Source: Pseudomonas mucoides
GTDB taxonomy: Bacteria > Pseudomonadota > Gammaproteobacteria > Pseudomonadales > Pseudomonadaceae
NCBI RefSeq assembly: GCF_015461845.1
Contig: NZ_JACOPW010000009.1
Location: 186,001 to 250,000 of the forward strand
DNA: 64,000 nt
Reading direction: 5' to 3'
Numbering within the stretch: the stretch's first letter is position 1; every line of letters begins with the position of its first letter. Shown one piece after another: positions 1 through 8,380 of the stretch. The position numbers and the translations under genes are program-made. Below the pieces are notes generated by a model that made no database searches, was not told the origin of the DNA, and saw nothing but the letters and a program-made list of their open reading frames with translations.

Positions 1-621
1 ACCATTGGGATTGATCGAGGCTTCGAGGTAATAAACCGAAGGATCGTTCTTCGCCGCATCCAGCACTTTGTCGAGCGCTCGCTCGCCCTGGCCTTTTTCA
101 AGGAGGGCCTTGTTGATCGGGTTTTCACGATTGAGGTAGCGCGTCAGGTGCTGCCCGGTCGCATCGTCATACACCACGAACAACACATTGGGATTGCGCT
201 GGGCCCGGCGGGCGAATTCGGACAAGGTTGGAACGTCACTGTCCCACATCGCGCGGGGGGCGACCGAGGCCAAGAGCTGCGCCATATCATTGGCGGAGTC
301 CTTCAGGTCTTTTTCCAGCGTCGCACGCAACTGAGCCTGCTCATCCTTCAAACGCGAGGACAAACCGGCCGTAAGGCGCTGACGCGTGCTGGTCGATAGG
401 TTGTCGAGGCTCGACGTGACTTCACGCCCTGCCTGCTCAAGTTCGCCAGAGAGCTTTTGACTGTCGACCCCCAGGCGCACACCCAGATCGGCTTCCAATG
501 CAGTCACTGTGCTCCGGGTCAGAGCAACAGCCACCAGCACTTGCACCAAAAGGGCGATACCGAGGGTAACGAACACGGGCCGCAACAAACGGCTTTGTAA
601 CAATGAGAGAACTGCCGACAC
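1..621 (-). CDS. Methyl-accepting chemotaxis protein, N-terminal part (partial)
   Basis: This leftward gene runs off the left edge, so only about 207 N-terminal residues are visible. It begins with GTG at 619-621, preceded by a good GAGGGA ribosome binding site. A hydrophobic segment at about residues 14-34 anchors it in the inner membrane. It is followed by a long charged, helix-rich periplasmic part and a segment around residues 110-207 (AMWDSDVPTLSEFARRAQ, then YYLEASINPNG) that looks like a small ligand-binding domain. The layout fits a chemoreceptor, and the gene after purA in related pseudomonads is annotated as one. The HAMP and signalling domains would lie outside the window, so the family call is partly from memory of synteny. 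Confidence 0.6.
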   Translation of the reverse strand, partial: MSAVLSLLQSRLLRPVFVTLGIALLVQVLVAVALTRSTVTALEADLGVRLGVDSQKLSGELEQAGREVTSSLDNLSTSTRQRLTAGLSSRLKDEQAQLRATLEKDLKDSANDMAQLLASVAPRAMWDSDVPTLSEFARRAQRNPNVLFVVYDDATGQHLTRYLNRENPINKALLEKGQGERALDKVLDAAKNDPSVYYLEASINPNG

Positions 622-727
622 TTAAAATCCCTCTGCTTTGGCGCCATTAAATTGATGGCGCGCTGGAAGCGATGCTTTTATTCAACATCACAGCAAAGGT
701 CATGCCGTCCAAGAGGCATAAACGACA

Positions 728-750
728 AAGGGCCCTATTAAGGACCCTTT
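728..750 (-). terminator. Rho-independent terminator after purA
   Basis: An AAAGGG/CCCTTT stem with an AT-rich loop lies just beyond the purA stop codon. On the minus strand it is followed by a short T-rich stretch. It separates purA from the chemoreceptor gene. The rest of 622-771 shows no gene. Confidence 0.5.
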
Positions 751-771
751 GTGTTTCACTTCAATGACTTA

Positions 772-2061
772 TCAAGCAAACGGATGACGCAGAACGATGG
801 TTTCGTTGCGGTCCGGGCCCGTCGAAATAATGTCGATCGGCGCGCCGATCAACTCTTCAACGCGTTTGATGTAGGCACGAGCGTTAGCTGGCAGCTCTTC
901 CAGGGTTTTGGCACCCACGGTCGATTCGGTCCAGCCCGGCACTTCTTCGTACACAGGCTGAAGGCCTACGTAGCTGTCTGCGTCGGTCGGAGCAACGGCG
1001 TTGCCCTGCGCATCTTTGTAACCGACGCAGATGTTGATGGTTTCCAGGCCGTCGAGTACGTCCAGCTTGGTCAGGCAGATGCCCGAGATGCTGTTCACAT
1101 CGATTGCGCGACGCAGGATAACGGCGTCGAACCAGCCGCAACGACGGGCACGGCCGGTGGTAGCACCGAACTCGTGACCTTGTTTGGCCAGGTGCGCACC
1201 CACTTCATCAAACAGCTCAGTCGGGAATGGGCCCGAACCTACGCGAGTGGTGTAAGCCTTGGTGATGCCCAGGATGTAATCCAGGAACATCGGACCTACG
1301 CCCGAACCGGTCGCCACGCCACCGGCGGTGGTGTTGGAGCTGGTCACGTACGGATAGGTGCCGTGGTCGATGTCCAGCAACGAACCCTGGGCGCCTTCGA
1401 ACATGATGTCTTTGCCGGCGCGGCGCAGGTCGTGCAGCTCGGCCGTCACGTCCAGCATCAACGGCTTGAGCAGCTCTGCATATTCCTTGCACTCGGCCAG
1501 CGTCTTTTCGAACTCGATGGCAGGCTCTTTGTAGTAACCCACCAGCATGAAGTTGTGGTAATCCACCAGTTCACGCAGCTTGTCTTCGAAGCGCGGCATG
1601 TTGAGCAGGTCGCCAACGCGCAGGCCACGACGTGCAACCTTGTCTTCGTACGCCGGGCCGATGCCGCGACCAGTGGTACCGATCTTCAGCTCGCCACGGG
1701 CCTTTTCACGGGCCTGGTCCAGCGCCACGTGGAAGGACAGGATCAGCGGGCAGGACGGGCTGATACGCAGGCGCTCGCGCACCGGTACGCCTTTCTCTTC
1801 CAGCTTGGTGATCTCGCGCAGCAGGGCGTCAGGTGCAACCACCACGCCGTTACCGATCAGGCACTGCACGCCTTCGCGCAACACGCCCGACGGGATCAGG
1901 TGCAAGACGGTTTTCTCGCCGTCGATCACCAGCGTGTGACCCGCGTTGTGGCCACCCTGGTAGCGCACTACGGCGGCAGCATGTTCGGTCAGCAGATCAA
2001 CGATCTTGCCTTTGCCCTCATCACCCCATTGGGTGCCCAGGACTACGACATTCTTACCCAT
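772..2061 (-). CDS. purA: Adenylosuccinate synthetase
   Basis: This enzyme joins IMP and aspartate using GTP to form adenylosuccinate, the first committed step to AMP, in the cytosol. The 429-residue product has the family length. It opens with MGKNVVVLGTQWGDEGKGK, which carries the GDEGKGK phosphate loop. The GTTGRGIGPAYEDK and GRARRCGWFDAV stretches are also typical. An in-frame start 15 nt upstream exists, but homologues begin at MGKN. It lies 54 nt after hisZ in the same direction, a common Pseudomonas pairing, so co-transcription is likely. Confidence 0.97.
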   Translation of the reverse strand: MGKNVVVLGTQWGDEGKGKIVDLLTEHAAAVVRYQGGHNAGHTLVIDGEKTVLHLIPSGVLREGVQCLIGNGVVVAPDALLREITKLEEKGVPVRERLRISPSCPLILSFHVALDQAREKARGELKIGTTGRGIGPAYEDKVARRGLRVGDLLNMPRFEDKLRELVDYHNFMLVGYYKEPAIEFEKTLAECKEYAELLKPLMLDVTAELHDLRRAGKDIMFEGAQGSLLDIDHGTYPYVTSSNTTAGGVATGSGVGPMFLDYILGITKAYTTRVGSGPFPTELFDEVGAHLAKQGHEFGATTGRARRCGWFDAVILRRAIDVNSISGICLTKLDVLDGLETINICVGYKDAQGNAVAPTDADSYVGLQPVYEEVPGWTESTVGAKTLEELPANARAYIKRVEELIGAPIDIISTGPDRNETIVLRHPFA

Positions 2062-2115
2062 AACACTTGTCCTCATTCGCGCAAACTTGGTGCCGGCAGC
2101 CGCCGGCGGGAAAAC

Positions 2116-3303
2116 TCAAGAAGCCAGCGGCAATACTTGCCAAAGCCCGTTCTGCTGAATCAATTGCCGGTCGCAGTCCGCTTCACGGGCGGCGGCCAAA
2201 GGTTGCCCAGGCAATGCCTGAACGACACGCTGACCCTCACTGCGCAACTGGCAAACCTGCTGCCAGAGTGCCGCATCCGTACTGTCAGGCATCCAGATAC
2301 CGCCAGACGGTAGCTCGATCTCAGCACGCCCCAGGGTCACCAGGGTTTTCAAGTCGGTAGAGAAGCCGGTGGCCGGACGTGCGCGACCGAAGTCGGCGCC
2401 GATGTCGTCGTAACGACCGCCTTGGGCAATGGACTGGCCAACACCCGGCACGAACACCGCGAACACCACACCGGTGTGGTAGTGGTAACCGCGCAACTCG
2501 CCAAGGTCGAAGTACAGCGGCAGATCCGGGAAACGCACGGACAGACGCTCGGCAATTGCCAGCAAGTCGTCCAGAGCCGCCAGAACAGGCGCCGGCGCAC
2601 TCGCCAGACGCTCGCGGGCAGCGCTCAACACTTCACGGCCGCCACACAAATCAACCAACGCGCGCAGCATGCCGGACAAATCGGCAGGCAGGCCTTCGGT
2701 CAAGGTAATGACCTCGTCGATGGCCTTGCGTTGCAACGCGTCGAACAATTGTTGCTCGACTTCACCGGACAAACCGGCGGCGCGGGCCAGGCCACGGTAG
2801 ATGCCTACATGACCGAGGTCCATGTGTACATCCGGCACATCGGCCAGTTGCAGCATAGCCAACATCAGGCTGATGACTTCCACGTCGCTGCTCGGGCTGG
2901 CATCGCCGTACAACTCGGCACCCAACTGGATCGGGCTGCGCGAGGACGACAAGGCGCGAGGCTGAGCGTGCAGCACGCTACCGGCATAGCACAGACGGCT
3001 CGGCCCTTCACGACGCAGGGTGTGCGCATCAATGCGCGCCACTTGCGGCGTGATGTCGGCGCGGAAACCCATCTGCCGGCCCGATTGCGGGTCGATGACC
3101 TTGAAGGTACGCAGGTCGAGGTCAGAGCCCGCGCCGGTCAGCAGGGATTCCAGGTACTCGATATGGGGAGTCACGACAAACTCGTAACCCCAGCTCTGGA
3201 ACAGATCCAACACCTGACGACGCGCAACTTCAATGCGCGCCGCTTCTGGTGGCAGTACTTCTTCGATGCCATCTGGCAGCAGCCAGCGGTCTACCGTTGC
3301 CAT
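2116..3303 (-). CDS. hisZ: ATP phosphoribosyltransferase regulatory subunit
   Basis: HisZ resembles histidyl-tRNA synthetase but lacks its aminoacylation role; it binds the short form of HisG and makes the first step of histidine synthesis histidine-sensitive. The 395-residue protein has the class II synthetase core, including FRADITPQVARIDA at about residues 80-93 and QGGRYDDIG further on. The start ATG at 3301-3303 gives MATVDRWLLPDGIEE, as in Pseudomonas homologues. It precedes purA. hisG itself is not in the window. Confidence 0.93.
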   Translation of the reverse strand: MATVDRWLLPDGIEEVLPPEAARIEVARRQVLDLFQSWGYEFVVTPHIEYLESLLTGAGSDLDLRTFKVIDPQSGRQMGFRADITPQVARIDAHTLRREGPSRLCYAGSVLHAQPRALSSSRSPIQLGAELYGDASPSSDVEVISLMLAMLQLADVPDVHMDLGHVGIYRGLARAAGLSGEVEQQLFDALQRKAIDEVITLTEGLPADLSGMLRALVDLCGGREVLSAARERLASAPAPVLAALDDLLAIAERLSVRFPDLPLYFDLGELRGYHYHTGVVFAVFVPGVGQSIAQGGRYDDIGADFGRARPATGFSTDLKTLVTLGRAEIELPSGGIWMPDSTDAALWQQVCQLRSEGQRVVQALPGQPLAAAREADCDRQLIQQNGLWQVLPLAS

Positions 3304-3492
3304 TACGCCATTCCCCTATGATCCGGGCGGCAAGCCCTCGGGCGAGCCTTGAGTGAAGCAGAAAATGGTCGGCTCGTACGCAAACCACGCGCATGAACGA
3401 CATGGCGAAAAGCCTTAAACCGGCTTCGCCAACCACTTTCCTCGAAAAACCTGTTGAGCCTGCATAAAAACAGCAATCAAACGTGCAGACGC

Positions 3493-3516
3493 AAAAAAGC
3501 CGGGAATTTCCCGGCT
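3493..3516 (-). terminator. Rho-independent terminator downstream of hflC
   Basis: On the minus strand a perfect AGCCGGGAA/TTCCCGGCT stem is followed directly by TTTTTT. It ends the hfq-hflX-hflK-hflC run before hisZ. A second GC-rich hairpin (CCCCGCC/GGCGGGG, 3550-3580) sits between it and the hflC stop. The 299-nt gap 3304-3602 otherwise holds no convincing gene; the hisZ-purA promoter is probably within 3310-3490. Confidence 0.85.
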
Positions 3517-3602
3517 GCCGCATCATACACACGTTTTCCCAAAGGATCACCCCGCCCGAGGCTTTAGCCGCCAGGCGGGGGATGATTCAGGTCAACGCAG
3601 TA

Positions 3603-4472
3603 TCAAGGCTTGGCTTTTTCCAGGTAACGGAAGAAGTCGCTGCTTGGGTCCAGGACCATGACGTCGGATTTGTTCGCGAAGCTTTCACGGTAGGCACGCA
3701 GGCTACGGTAGAAACCATAGAACTCCTGATCCTGGCCGTAGGCCTTGGAGTAGATCGCAGAGGCCTGGGCATCACCGTCACCACGAACCTCTTCAGATTC
3801 ACGATAGGCTTCAGCCAGCAACACGCGGCGCTGACGATCGGCGTCGGCACGAATACCTTCGGCCAGTTCGTTACCCTTGGCGCGGTGCTCGCGAGCTTCA
3901 CGCTCACGCTCGGAGCTCATGCGCTCGAACACACTGCGGTTCACTTCTTTCGGCAGATCGATAGCCTTGACCCGAACATCGACCACTTCGATACCCAGCT
4001 CTTTTTCGGCCATCTTGTTCAGCGAAGCCGTGATGTCGGTCATCAGCGCATCGCGCTCACCGGACACCACTTCGTGCAGCGTGCGCTTACCAAACTGGTC
4101 ACGCAGGCCCGACTCCAGACGACGGGAAAGACGCTCGTCGGCAATTTGCTTGAGGCCAGACGTTGCGGTGTAGAAGCGCTCGGCATCTTTCACCCGCCAC
4201 TTGGCGTAGGCATCCACCATGACGGCTTTCTTTTCCAGCGTCAGGAAGCGTTGCGTCGGTGCATCCAGCGTCATCAGGCGTGCGTCGAATTTACGCACCT
4301 GGTTAACGTAAGGCACTTTCACATGCAGGCCCGGCTGAACATCGGCCTGGACCACACGACCGAACTGCAGCAACACCGCACGCTCGGTCTGAGCCACGAT
4401 GTAGAAGCAGTTCCAGGCAGCGATCGCCACGACGACGCCGACAATAAGGGCGATCAGCGATTTATTGCTCAT
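3603..4472 (-). CDS. hflC: HflC, regulator/partner of the FtsH protease
   Basis: HflC is an SPFH/prohibitin-family inner-membrane protein that forms a large cage with HflK around FtsH and restrains its activity. The 289-residue product has one N-terminal membrane segment (about residues 6-23), then an SPFH domain (VLLQFGRVVQADVQPGLHV onward) and a long charged helical tail (REREAREHRAKGNELAEGIRA). Its ATG overlaps the hflK stop codon by one base (TGATG), showing translational coupling. Length and order match other gammaproteobacteria. Confidence 0.96.
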   Translation of the reverse strand: MSNKSLIALIVGVVVAIAAWNCFYIVAQTERAVLLQFGRVVQADVQPGLHVKVPYVNQVRKFDARLMTLDAPTQRFLTLEKKAVMVDAYAKWRVKDAERFYTATSGLKQIADERLSRRLESGLRDQFGKRTLHEVVSGERDALMTDITASLNKMAEKELGIEVVDVRVKAIDLPKEVNRSVFERMSSEREREAREHRAKGNELAEGIRADADRQRRVLLAEAYRESEEVRGDGDAQASAIYSKAYGQDQEFYGFYRSLRAYRESFANKSDVMVLDPSSDFFRYLEKAKP

Positions 4473-5644
4473 CAGCGACTCTCCCTGGTACGTGCTTGCT
4501 GTTGCTGCAGATCAGCTGCTGCACGCGCATTCGCTTCATTGCTGGTGGTTGCTGCACTGGTCACCGGAGCGCTGGTGTTGCGACCACTTTCGACCATCTT
4601 GTCCAGCGGCAAGTACAGCAGATTGCTCTGGCCATTCTTGTTGCCGGTCACGAGAACCTTGCTGGTGTTGCTGAAGACTTCCTGCATGGTGTCCAGGTAC
4701 AGACGCTCGCGGGTGACTTCAGGGGCCTTGCGATACTCGGCAACCAGTTTGGTGAAGCGATCGGCCTCACCCTTGGCGCGCGAGACCGTTTCGTCACGGT
4801 AGCCGTTGGCATCTTCGATGATGCGCTGGGCCTGACCACGGGCTTCCGGCACGACGCCGTTGGCATAGGTTTCAGCCTGGTTACGCGAACGCTGCTCGTC
4901 TTCACGGGCGCGGATCACGTCATCGAAAGCTTCCTGTACTTCACGCGGTGCGGCTGCGCTCTGTACGTTGACCTGTGTAATGGTGATGCCGGTGCGATAG
5001 GTATCCATGAAGCGTTGCAGACGCTCCTTGATTTCGCTGGCCATCAACTCACGACCTTCGGTCAGCACCTGGTCCATCGCAGTGGAACCCACCACATGGC
5101 GCAAGGCACTTTCGGTCGCGTGCTGCAGGCTGATTTCCGGCTGATCAACGTTCAGCACGAAGTCCTGCAGGTTGCTGATCTTGTACTGCACGGTCAGTGG
5201 CACTTCGACGATGTTTTCGTCTTCAGTCAGCATTTGACCCTGCTTGGTGTAGGCACGCTCACGCGTGACGTTTTCCAGGTACTTGCGATCGATCGGCGGG
5301 AAATAGATGTTCAGGCCCGGGCCGACGGTTTCGTAGTACTTGCCGAAGCGCAGCACCACGGCTTGCTCCTGCTCGTCGACAACGTAGACCGCGCTGTACA
5401 GCCAAACGGCCGCCAGCACGACAAGGCCGATGCCAAGAATGCCACCGAAGCCGCCGCTCTTGCCCGAACCACCGCCGTCATCACCACGTTTCTTACCACC
5501 ACCGAACAACCCGTTCAGGCTTTCCTGCAGCTTTCGGAAGGCCTCGTCGAGATCCGGTGGTCCCTTGCGGTCGCCGTTATTGCGGCGCTTGCCACCCCAA
5601 GGATCCTGATTATTCGAGTTGCCACCCGGCTCATTCCAAGCCAT
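4472..5644 (-). CDS. hflK: HflK, regulator/partner of the FtsH protease
   Basis: HflK pairs with HflC in the membrane cage controlling FtsH. I take MAWNEPGGNSNNQDPW as the start (390 residues); an upstream start would add 12 atypical residues. The N-terminus is cytosolic and rich in Gly, Asn and Lys. A membrane segment follows at about residues 67-88, then an SPFH domain (VDEQEQAVVLRFGKY onward) and a coiled, charged region. The C-terminal tail is rich in Gln and Ala. It is 96 nt from hflX and overlaps hflC by one base. Confidence 0.96.
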   Translation of the reverse strand: MAWNEPGGNSNNQDPWGGKRRNNGDRKGPPDLDEAFRKLQESLNGLFGGGKKRGDDGGGSGKSGGFGGILGIGLVVLAAVWLYSAVYVVDEQEQAVVLRFGKYYETVGPGLNIYFPPIDRKYLENVTRERAYTKQGQMLTEDENIVEVPLTVQYKISNLQDFVLNVDQPEISLQHATESALRHVVGSTAMDQVLTEGRELMASEIKERLQRFMDTYRTGITITQVNVQSAAAPREVQEAFDDVIRAREDEQRSRNQAETYANGVVPEARGQAQRIIEDANGYRDETVSRAKGEADRFTKLVAEYRKAPEVTRERLYLDTMQEVFSNTSKVLVTGNKNGQSNLLYLPLDKMVESGRNTSAPVTSAATTSNEANARAAADLQQQQARTRESR

Positions 5645-5740
5645 AGCGCTCTCCATCTGATAAAGCAAAGACGCACCCACGGCGCGCCGACCAATGCTAC
5701 AGAATGCCTGTCACCACGACACAACCGCTTTCTCAGGCTT

Positions 5741-7042
5741 TTATTGCAAAGTGTGTTGCTCGATGAAGTCATTCGGCTGCAAACCTTCGCGACTCACCAA
5801 TCGATTCAACTCGATCCGTGGCAAGCGAACGGCCAGCAAGCTGGTGCCTTCTTCGTCGTGTTCTTCTTTCTGCACCGCGCCAAGTTCGAAAAACTGCGCA
5901 CGCAGTCGAGCGAAGCGTTGCGGCAAGCGCAAGGTACCGATAAACAAATCACTGCCAAGCAACTCGGCAATGGCTTGCTCAAGCAATTCCAGACCCGTGC
6001 CATCACGCGCCGACAGCCAGACCCGCAGGGGTTTACCGCTTTCGTCGCGCTGGATTTGTGGCTCAACGCCTTCAAGCAAATCGAGTTTGTTATACACCTC
6101 GAGTATCGGCAAGTCCTGGGCACCAATCTCGCCCAGCACCACCATCACCTGCTCGATCTGCAACATGCGATCCGGTTCGGCCGCATCGATCACGTGCAAC
6201 AACAGGTCGGAATTGCTCGACTCTTCGAGAGTAGACCGAAATGCCTCGACCAGCTTGTGGGGCAAGTGGCGAATGAAACCTACAGTGTCCGCCAGGACAA
6301 TCGGCCCCAGGTCGTCCAGATCGAGACGGCGCAGGGTCGGGTCCAGCGTGGCAAACAATTGGTCAGCCGCGTAAACGTCGGATTTCGTCACGTTATTGAA
6401 GAGCGTGGATTTACCGGCGTTGGTATACCCCACCAGCGAAACGGTAGGGATATCCGCACGCATACGACCACGTCGCGACTGTTCGCGCTGGCTGCGCACT
6501 TTCTCCAGCCGGCCCTTGATCTGTCGCAGGCGAACCCGCAGCAAACGGCGGTCGGTTTCGAGTTGGGTTTCACCCGGGCCACGCATGCCGATACCGCCAC
6601 CTTGGCGCTCAAGGTGAGTCCAGCCACGAACCAGGCGGGTGCTCATGTGGTCAAGCTGAGCCAGTTCTACCTGGAGCTTGCCTTCATGGGTACGGGCGCG
6701 TTGGGCGAAAATATCAAGAATCAGACCGGTGCGGTCGATCACGCGACACTCGAAAACACGTTCGAGGTTACGTTCCTGACTGGGCGTGAGGATGTGATTG
6801 AAGATCACCAGATCAGCCTCTTCGGCCTTGACCAGGTCGCGCAGTTCCTCGACCTTGCCACTGCCAATGAGGAATTTGGCGGTTGGCCGATGACGCGGCA
6901 CGTTAAAAAACGCAACGGTCTCGGCGCCCGCCGAATTAGCCAGTTCCTGAAACTCCTGCGGATCTTCGCGCGCCTCAGGGTCCTGTCCATCCAAGTGAAC
7001 GAGGATGACTCGCTCACCACCACCGTGGCGCTCAAAGAACAA
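5741..7042 (-). CDS. hflX: Ribosome-associated GTPase HflX
   Basis: HflX is a translational GTPase that splits stalled 70S ribosomes, notably under heat stress. The 433-residue protein has the N-terminal HflX domain with a glycine-rich loop (GWTHLERQGGGIGMRGPGE), a coiled linker (RLRQIKGRLEKVRSQREQ) and a GTPase domain: G1 GYTNAGKS at about 205-212, G3 DTVGF, G4 NKLD. The start is TTG at 7040-7042, with AGGAG six bases upstream, giving MFFERHGGGERVILVHLDG. It lies 12 nt after hfq in the classical hfq-hflX-hflK-hflC order. Confidence 0.96.
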   Translation of the reverse strand: MFFERHGGGERVILVHLDGQDPEAREDPQEFQELANSAGAETVAFFNVPRHRPTAKFLIGSGKVEELRDLVKAEEADLVIFNHILTPSQERNLERVFECRVIDRTGLILDIFAQRARTHEGKLQVELAQLDHMSTRLVRGWTHLERQGGGIGMRGPGETQLETDRRLLRVRLRQIKGRLEKVRSQREQSRRGRMRADIPTVSLVGYTNAGKSTLFNNVTKSDVYAADQLFATLDPTLRRLDLDDLGPIVLADTVGFIRHLPHKLVEAFRSTLEESSNSDLLLHVIDAAEPDRMLQIEQVMVVLGEIGAQDLPILEVYNKLDLLEGVEPQIQRDESGKPLRVWLSARDGTGLELLEQAIAELLGSDLFIGTLRLPQRFARLRAQFFELGAVQKEEHDEEGTSLLAVRLPRIELNRLVSREGLQPNDFIEQHTLQ

Positions 7043-7054
7043 AGGAGACTCCTA

Positions 7055-7315
7055 TCAGGCGTTACCTGGCTCAGCGTCACCTGCTTCGGATTCGGTTGCG
7101 CTTGGCAGACGAATTGGACGAACCGGCACCACTGTCGAGATAGCGTGTTTGTAAACCATTTGGCTAACGGTGTTTTTCAGCAGGATAACGAACTGGTCGA
7201 AAGACTCGATCGTGCCTTGCAGTTTGATCCCGTTGACCAGGTAGATAGACACCCCAACTTTCTCTTTACGTAAAGTATTCAAGTAAGGGTCTTGTAGCGA
7301 ATGCCCTTTTGACAT
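7055..7315 (-). CDS. hfq: RNA chaperone Hfq
   Basis: Hfq is a hexameric Sm-like RNA chaperone that pairs small RNAs with mRNAs; in Pseudomonas it also works with Crc in carbon catabolite repression. The 86-residue product begins MSKGHSLQDPYLNTLRKEK, and it has the Sm1 motif (VYLVNGIKLQG-like: VSIYLVNGIKLQGTIESFD) and the Sm2 signature YKHAISTVVP. The tail (SATESEAGDAEPGNA) is short and acidic, as in other pseudomonads. A start nine bases upstream is possible but not used by homologues. It sits 93 nt after miaA. Confidence 0.98.
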   Translation of the reverse strand: MSKGHSLQDPYLNTLRKEKVGVSIYLVNGIKLQGTIESFDQFVILLKNTVSQMVYKHAISTVVPVRPIRLPSATESEAGDAEPGNA

Positions 7316-7408
7316 GTGCCGCACTCCTTTAAGGATTCAATATAAAAAATAGGTAAACAGATGGCTTTAGCCGCCACACCCCCAAGGATAGACGGCAATT
7401 GCAAGGAC

Positions 7409-8380
7409 TCAGCTCAATATGGAGATGGTCCCCAAGTATTTCAAGGCGCGCGGCAGATTGTCGCAATCGAGACTGTCCAGCCAGTGTAAATCAGCCCAAC
7501 TGCGCAGCCAGGTGAACTGACGCTTTGCCAATTGGCGCGTGGCAATGATTCCACGCTCCTGCATCTCGGCTTGCGTCAGCTTGCCATCCAGGTAATCCCA
7601 AACTTGTCGGTAGCCTACCGCACGTATAGACGGCAACCCGGAATGCAGGTCACTTCTCTTACGCAGGGCTACGACCTCGTCAATGAATCCCTGTTCCAAC
7701 ATATTCGTGAATCTTTGTTTAATTCGCTCGTGCAGTACCTGGCGATTTGCAGGAGCAATGGCCAAGTTCGCGACAGTATAGGGCAATTGTTGCAGTCCCG
7801 AAGCGGCTGCTTCGGTACTTTGCACAGATTGTTTCAGTCGCAGCTCGGTCATGCTCTGACCGCTGACGCGATAAACTTCCAGCGCCCGACTGAGTCGCTG
7901 CGGATCGTTTGGATGAATACGCGCGGCAGACTCAGGGTCAATTAACGCCAATTGTTCGTGCAGCGCTTGCCAGCCAAGGCGTGCAGCCTCTTCCTCGATC
8001 TGCGCCCGAACATCGGGATCGGCCGCTGGCATGTCCGCCAGACCTTCGACCAAAGCCTTGTAATAGAGCATTGTGCCGCCCACCAGCAGCGGGATTTTTC
8101 CCCGCGCGGTGATCTCGGCCATCGCCTCCAGGGCATCACGACGAAAATCGGCGGCCGAATAGCTCTCGGCCGGGTCGAGAATGTCGATCAAACGGTGCGG
8201 GAATTCGGCCAGGATTTCTTTCGAAGGCTTGGCGGTGCCGATGTCCATGCCCCGATAGACCAGCGCCGAATCGACACTGATCAGCTCGCAGGGCAGAACC
8301 TTGGTCAGCTCGATGGCCAGGTCGGTCTTGCCCGCAGCAGTCGGGCCCATCAGGAAAATCGCTGGAGGAAGCTGGCTCAT
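7409..8380 (-). CDS. miaA: tRNA dimethylallyltransferase
   Basis: MiaA transfers a dimethylallyl group from DMAPP to N6 of A37 in tRNAs reading U-starting codons. The 323-residue protein starts MSQLPPAIFLMGPTAAGKTD, with the phosphate loop GPTAAGKT at 12-19, followed by ISVDSALVYRGMDIGTAKPS, a hallmark of the family. The reading frame is open 168 nt further upstream into mutL, but that extension is unlike any MiaA. The ATG overlaps the mutL stop by one base, so the two are translationally coupled. Confidence 0.97.
   Translation of the reverse strand: MSQLPPAIFLMGPTAAGKTDLAIELTKVLPCELISVDSALVYRGMDIGTAKPSKEILAEFPHRLIDILDPAESYSAADFRRDALEAMAEITARGKIPLLVGGTMLYYKALVEGLADMPAADPDVRAQIEEEAARLGWQALHEQLALIDPESAARIHPNDPQRLSRALEVYRVSGQSMTELRLKQSVQSTEAAASGLQQLPYTVANLAIAPANRQVLHERIKQRFTNMLEQGFIDEVVALRKRSDLHSGLPSIRAVGYRQVWDYLDGKLTQAEMQERGIIATRQLAKRQFTWLRSWADLHWLDSLDCDNLPRALKYLGTISILS

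Noticed and set aside
751..2313. Long plus-strand open frame opposite purA and hisZ
   Set aside because: It is antisense to two well-conserved genes, has low-complexity His/Gln/Arg-rich sequence and no ribosome binding site; such frames are common in GC-rich DNA.
3304..3602. A small DUF2065 (YjeT-like) gene expected between hflC and hisZ in some gammaproteobacteria
   Set aside because: I read all leftward frames and found only two hairpins and no short membrane-protein frame.
4496..7273. 925-codon plus-strand frame opposite hflK, hflX and hfq
   Set aside because: It is the complement of three conserved genes in a high-GC frame and shows no domain; composition is that of a shadow frame.
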